A program made the translations under genes and the position numbers. The notes under the pieces were generated by a model. That model was not told the DNA's origin. It did no database searches and saw only the letters and a list, made by a program, of their open reading frames with translations. Of a DNA stretch of 64,000 nt, positions 58,924-64,000 are shown piece after piece. Source of the stretch: Cordia subcordata (Eukaryota > Streptophyta > Magnoliopsida > Boraginales > Cordiaceae); assembly GCA_028554755.1 (NCBI GenBank), contig JAPTOF010000005.1, positions 13,614,001 to 13,678,000 on the forward strand, written 5' to 3'. Numbering within the stretch: position 1 is the stretch's first letter; each line of letters opens with the position of its first letter.

Positions 58924-59942
58924 TTATTTAATAATTATTATATACTTATATTATATATGATATAAATTAAATTATTAAATTGTAACAGATTGATAATATA
59001 TTTTTAAGAACGATAACTATTTTATGTTGTGTTTTAACTAATATTCTATTTTCATGTTCTTAATAGTTGTTTTAACAATATAATTTACTTTTTAACATAC
59101 TTTAACCAAACATGTAAATACTTATTTTTGCAACTACACCTTTTATTCAAATAAGTAATTACTACTTAAACTCAAAAAAAAAAAAAAAAAAAAAAAAGAT
59201 AGCTTAAAGCCAAAGGTGCTTTAAGTAGTTTTTCAAAAAACCAATCAAAACGCCATCTTAATATAGAGGATGGTTCGTTATGCGTTGCATATTTGCCATT
59301 GTTAATTAGCAACAATTGAGTGAATAAGTAGTAGTAACATGCCTCTCACTTGCTAGTAAAGTTTGTTTTTGAGCCTTGTATGCGAACAATTTTTAATGTC
59401 TTAAAATGGTTAGCATTGAGTTTCGAATCCATGACCTGAGCTCTTATACTACATAAGAATATCACCTTGAGTTTTAAGTTTCCCAAACTAGTTTCTTTTG
59501 GTAATTACCAAATGTGGATGCATGCACATGCCAGTAGGAGGTGCAACCACCTCTATTTGATTCTGAATACATATATATTCCTAAAGTGTATTTAGTTTTA
59601 AAAATCAATTTAGCATATTAATAAAATTATTTGGCACAATGATGACTAAATTAAGTTTTTAATCCCCAGAGAACAAATATTTTACATCTGTCTCTAGTAA
59701 CCACCATCTACGACAACTACGCCAAATTATTAACTGTAAACTAAAAATTTTACCAGTTATCTTGGAGCAAATACTTACAATATTTATGCTTGCAGTAATT
59801 CATTGTTATTTTGCTGAAAGGAAAAACGAATATGAATGAAAACTAATAAAAGAAAAGGAAAACATAAAAACAAGTGAAGAGATAGCTATAAAGAAACCTG
59901 AAATTTTGACGCTAAAACTATTTTTTCATGTTTCTTCCATAA
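58924..59942. other. Intergenic region, partly duplicated carboxypeptidase flank
   Basis: AT-rich DNA with a poly-A run at about 59175-59196. From about 59698 it is homologous to the 3' flank of the intact carboxypeptidase gene (44940 onward). No coding exon was seen. Confidence 0.55.
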
Positions 59943-60194
59943 TCTATACTATATACTAAAGCAAACCCTGCTATTCAAGACTCATTCTTTACACAACAAT
60001 TATCAATCTCTACTGGTGCCTATGACACTCTACAATGCAAGAAAAGTCAGCGTTTTACAACCCATAATTAATTCAAATATTAAATCATACCATCAAAGAA
60101 TAATTTCCAAATCAATTTGAGTATTATTTTATGGAAGCAAAAAGTTTGTTCCTAAATTAATTCTTTTTCCTAATTCGGGCATCTTTGTTTTTGT

Positions 60195-60240
<46 letters not shown>

Positions 60241-60651
60241 ACGGTTTTTAATTTTTTTTATCCTAAAAGAATTTTCTCTATTAAAATAATTTTTTAAACT
60301 AATAAATTTATTTTTCAAAATACATTATCTATTATTTTTATCAAAAAAATCTTATTTCTTAAGTCAAAATTTTGCCTAGTGGGGATATAGATATTTTGGT
60401 CATGTTCTATAATTTACCTATACTATATAATAAAGAAGAGTTTATTACACTCTAGGACTGCCAAGTGTCGCGTTAATATCATCTTTGCTATTCTTTTGTA
60501 ACGTGTCATTTTTTCTGCATATTTTTTTTAAAAAGAGAAAAAAACTAAACATTATTTAAAAAATGAAAAGACAAATCATTACACAATTTTTAATTTGTCT
60601 CACAATATATAAATATCAAAACCCATGCATTTCATGGGTAGATACGCTAGT
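59943..60651 (+). mobile_element. Non-autonomous Helitron candidate
   Basis: It begins TCTATACTATATACTAAAGC and ends CTAGT. A 7-bp-stem hairpin (ACCCATG, loop, CATGGGT) lies 7 bp before the terminal CTAGT, and the flanks are A and T. These are the three structural hallmarks of Helitrons. A second 5'-like start (CTATACTATATAATAAAG) occurs near 60418, suggesting a nested or composite structure. It has no coding capacity and contains an (AT)n run at 60197-60235. Confidence 0.6.
60197..60235 (+). repeat. (AT)n microsatellite
   Basis: About 19 uninterrupted AT units within the Helitron candidate. Confidence 0.95.
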
Positions 60652-60806
60652 TATTTTATAAAGGAAGGATTCGGGTCCTCTCATATCAATAGTTTTATCA
60701 TATTGATAAGAGAGGATCATCTCAATTAAGAAAATTGTCGATATGAAAGAATCTTAATCCAAAAAGGAATACCTACTTTCCAGAAATTGTGCCAAAGGGA
60801 TTTGTA

Positions 60807-60956
60807 TCAGAGGGGTGCAGTTGGTAGTTTGCTATTGGCTAAGAAATGCCTGACTAGCTGAAGGGCTTGCTTGGGCCTAAAAATTGGAACTTGGTGGCCA
60901 GCTCCTCTCACTGTCACAAAATTCAATCCATCATATGTTACTGTCCATCCGCCAAC
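60807..60956 (-). pseudogene. Second copy of the carboxypeptidase last exon
   Basis: A 50-codon exon, from [20 protein letters not shown] (including the HQVP histidine block) to LPTAPL and a stop, with an intact CAG acceptor. It has exactly the length of exon 10 of the intact gene and is highly similar to it. The adjoining intron is homologous to intron 9 for about 150 bp, and then a copia element starts. Other exons would lie to the right, beyond the copia element and outside the window. It may therefore be the end of a real second gene with a long last intron, or a truncated duplicate; the frame itself is open. Confidence 0.75.
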
Positions 60957-61104
60957 CTGTAGGAGTTTATATAGAATAAAAGTGAACCTTCTCATGTAGA
61001 TTTTAGTTTAGAAATATGTGAGTATAATATTGATTGGTCATTCATTTTAGGAATAGTGGCACTATCAATGCACGTATCACGATTAGCTAGAGACGCATAC
61101 TTTT

Positions 61105-64000
61105 TTATCAAAATAAAATAATAGAAGAAATCAACAGAAAATTAGAAGCTAGAATTACATAATTGAGAGAACAATACTTTATTGCTCATAATTGTTGTGA
61201 ACTATACACTGTAGTACAACTTAAAAATGAGCCTAGATGGGTTGGGCAATGTTGACTGATACTAACTGATTCTAGAACCAAGGAAGGTTCTCAAATCTAT
61301 GTCTCATACAAGGTAAATAATACCTAATGTGAACTAATTATACCATTTATACACCAATATCCCCCCTCAATCTCAAGGAGGTGTGTAGGACACCAACTTG
61401 AGTTGGGAAGTTAAGTCCTGAAATCGAGCATGGGTATGGTCTTTAGTATTAGCTGAAGACATGTATCGAAGTTGAGTAGTTCTATGAGTAACATTGCTGA
61501 ATAAAGTGATAGTCTCGCTTAGTATGGCATGTTAGCTTATAGACTACATCATTGTGAGAATTTGATTAGCACTTAATGAAGCACAATCCTTGAGTCTTAC
61601 AGGACAACCATATCATCAAGTAACCATCAAATCTGTAGAACATCTTGAGTTGCATCAAGAAGAACACGATATTCAATCTTTGTATTAGAACAAGCAACAA
61701 TAGTTTGCTTCTTATTATGCCAAGAAATAAGAGAAGTACATAAGAGAAAACAACATCCAATCATGAAATGATGATCAGTAGGATCATCAGCCCAATTGTA
61801 TCAAAATAACCACGGAGGATCAAGGAAGATTTTGTAGAGAATAACTGACCATGAAATAAAGTGCTAACATAGTGAAGGATATGAAGAACAACTGTAAGCA
61901 AGAATAGAGTATGGGACAACCTTTCCTTTGTCCTCTTTTTCCCGCAATTCCTTCCAAAGAAATTGGGTAAGGGAGGACTTTTAAGGATAGGGGATTATAG
62001 GGGGAAAGGAATCTTCATTCCCTCGCCTGGGGATGCTTCACTTTGAAGAGAGATAGTACCCTAAGAGTTGTCCTCATAAAAATAAAGAACAGAGCTTCAG
62101 GAGAAGATTTGATTTATATGGAGCCACATTCTTTGTCCCGCATGCTTACTTCCTTGTGTCTTAGAGTTACCTCAAGGGGGACTTGACTAGTGGCAGTTTC
62201 CCAGCTACATTCTTGATGAAGGGTCTTTTTATGAAAAGAGGGGCAAACATAAACGGACTAACCTAGTAAACTGCATAAGAGATATCATGCTGAGTGACCG
62301 TGAGATAAATAAGACTACCAACCAATTGCTGACATAAAATAGCATCTTGAAGTGGTATGCCATCTAATGAACTAAGAGGAGCTTGAGGATTGAGTGAAGT
62401 AGTAGTAGTCTTACTATTCGTGAGGCTAGCTCAAGTAAAAAGATTAAAAGAATATTTAACTTAAGTAAGATAACAAACATAAGCATCTCAAAATGTTGTC
62501 TAAGGAATTGCTTAAGATTAGAAATACCAATTGACTCCCTACCTGTGACATTCGTATCATCCACATAAACTAAGAACATGATCACAGTAGTGAGAAGAGA
62601 CAAATGAGAAGAGTAGTATCAGGTTCACTCGAAGTAAAACCAAATTCACCAATTACAGAACTAAATTTAGTAAATTGAATATGTGATTCTTTCTTAAGAC
62701 CATAAAAAGCATGATGCAAGTGACACACTTGAAGAGAAAGATGGTAATATCTTAATGGAGGCTTCATATAAACTTTTTCTTTAAGGTTACATTAAGGACG
62801 ACATTTTTCACATCCATCTAAGATAATGACCATTGACGAAGAACAACAATATCAATGAGACTCCGTACACATATGAGATGACCAACATAAGCAAAGGTTT
62901 CCTTATAATCAATATCATCTTATTGTGTAAATGGTTTTGCCAATAACCGAGCTTTGTATCGCTTTATAGAACCATTAGGCCAAATCTTGATCTTATAAAC
63001 CCACCTACACCCCCATGAAATTTTTCCCTCAAGAAAGATCTATCATGTCCCAAATGTGTTTATCTTATAATGCTTGTAACTCATCCACCATGGTTTGCCA
63101 CCAAAGAGGCTTAAAGCTTTCCTTGCAATAAACGTGAGGCTTATGAAGAGAAAGAATAGTAGAAGGACAATGACAGTAAAAAAGATGAGGTGAAACTACG
63201 TTCACACGCATGGAGCAACATAAAAGAGACTTCATAAAAAGATTAGTTAAGGAAATATGTGTGGGTTCAGTTAAGTTAATAGGTCAAGAAATAGGTGTAG
63301 GTCGATCAGAGTACTAGGCGAAGAAATAGATCGAGAGTCAACAACGTATATGGACCCATGAATAGGACCAAAATATTCAAGAATAGTTGCACCATAGATG
63401 ATGGAGAAGCAAGAGATGTATTTATGTCACTGGTATCATTTTGGAATAAGGAAATGGAGGGATCAATGAACAACAAAAGAGAATGAGCATGCAAAAGAGA
63501 GAAAGAGAACAAAGAGAAAAATATCTTGTTCTCCTAAAAGATTACATGACGACTAATATGAAGGTATTTCAAGATAGGATCCTAACAGTGGTAACCCTTA
63601 TGTTCTATACCATAACCCAAAAAGCTACATAATTGAGCATGAGGTTGAAGTTTAATGTGTTCATGATTAGAAAGTAGAAAAAAACATATGCAACAAAATA
63701 CATGATGTTGATCATAGATAAGTAAATACCCTAGAGAAACTTATAAGATGTATTGTTAATGATAGAGAGGACAATCTATTAATGATATATATAGCCGAGT
63801 AAGTAGCCTCTCCCTGACTCATGGCAAATAAAAGATATCAGAATGGTACATAAGATGTCAATAAGTATGAGTAAGTGTTTGCACTCAATATGTCTACTAT
63901 GTTGAAAAGTGTAAAAACAAGAACGCGTGAGATAATGCTATGCTGAGAAGAAAATTGGTATCTTTATATTTCTTTGTTTTATCTATTCTAAGAATCTATT
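61105..64000 (-). mobile_element. Copia retrotransposon, minus strand, running off the right edge
   Basis: Reading leftwards from the edge: integrase C-terminal block LCSFLGYGIEHKGYHC (near 63600), start of RT with a KIKIWPNGSIKRYKARLLAK-like segment (about 62950), MDVKN at about 62810, LHHAFYGLKKESHIQFTKFS and FGFTSSEPDTTLL at about 62600-62720, and FLVYVDDTNVTG at about 62570. A decayed RNase H tail and polypurine-like GAGGGGGG follow near 61370, then LTR-like sequence to about 61105. Many stops and shifts are present. The exact LTR end was not resolved. The element sits in what would be the last intron of the second carboxypeptidase copy. Confidence 0.82.

Overview
The window is nuclear DNA of a eudicot plant. 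Coding sequence sits in short exons joined by GT-AG introns that are AT-rich and often kilobases long. The protein families are plant-typical, and the space between exons holds Ty1-copia LTR elements, LINE fragments, tRNA-derived SINE-like repeats, a Helitron candidate and many microsatellites. I could not fix the species.

Layout, left to right: (1) 155-3022, minus: N-terminal 301 residues of a plant GDP-fucose O-fucosyltransferase-like Golgi protein; its 3' exons lie beyond the left edge. (2) 5483-22170, plus: a complete 11-exon mitochondrial dihydroorotate dehydrogenase (PYRD, 463 aa), the fourth step of pyrimidine synthesis. Its 8.4-kb fourth intron carries a decayed 5,048-bp Ty1-copia element with both LTRs and a 5-bp target-site duplication, inserted next to or into an older LINE remnant. 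(3) 23145-23460, minus: an intronless, frameshifted fragment of a plastid-type GAPDH gene. (4) 24261-30686, plus: a complete 7-exon RING-H2 E3 ubiquitin ligase of the BIG BROTHER-related type (BBR, 323 aa). (5) 34502-37780, minus: a two-exon gene for the 142-aa U5 snRNP protein DIB1/YLS8. (6) 39173-40671, plus: a two-exon nicotinamidase (NIC2-like, 194 aa) of NAD salvage. A broken copy of its exon 2 plus 3' flank lies 3.4 kb downstream, at 43832. (7) 45270-55276, minus: a complete 10-exon secreted serine carboxypeptidase-like protein (483 aa). (8) 58148-64000: two minus-strand copia remnants flanking a second copy of the carboxypeptidase last exon (60807-60956). That second copy carries a Helitron candidate in its 3' flank and a copia element in its last intron.

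The genes are unrelated housekeeping or metabolic loci and do not form a pathway cluster. The story of the window is structural: local segmental duplication at the NIC2 and carboxypeptidase loci, followed by transposon insertion. I found no previously undescribed biological system. The most useful leads are the two partial duplications, the datable LTR insertion, the Helitron candidate with a paralogous empty site, and the GAPDH pseudogene.

Exon limits were set by hand from reading frame, splice dinucleotides and my memory of family sequences. Each complete gene closes in frame across all its junctions, but none has been checked against transcripts.
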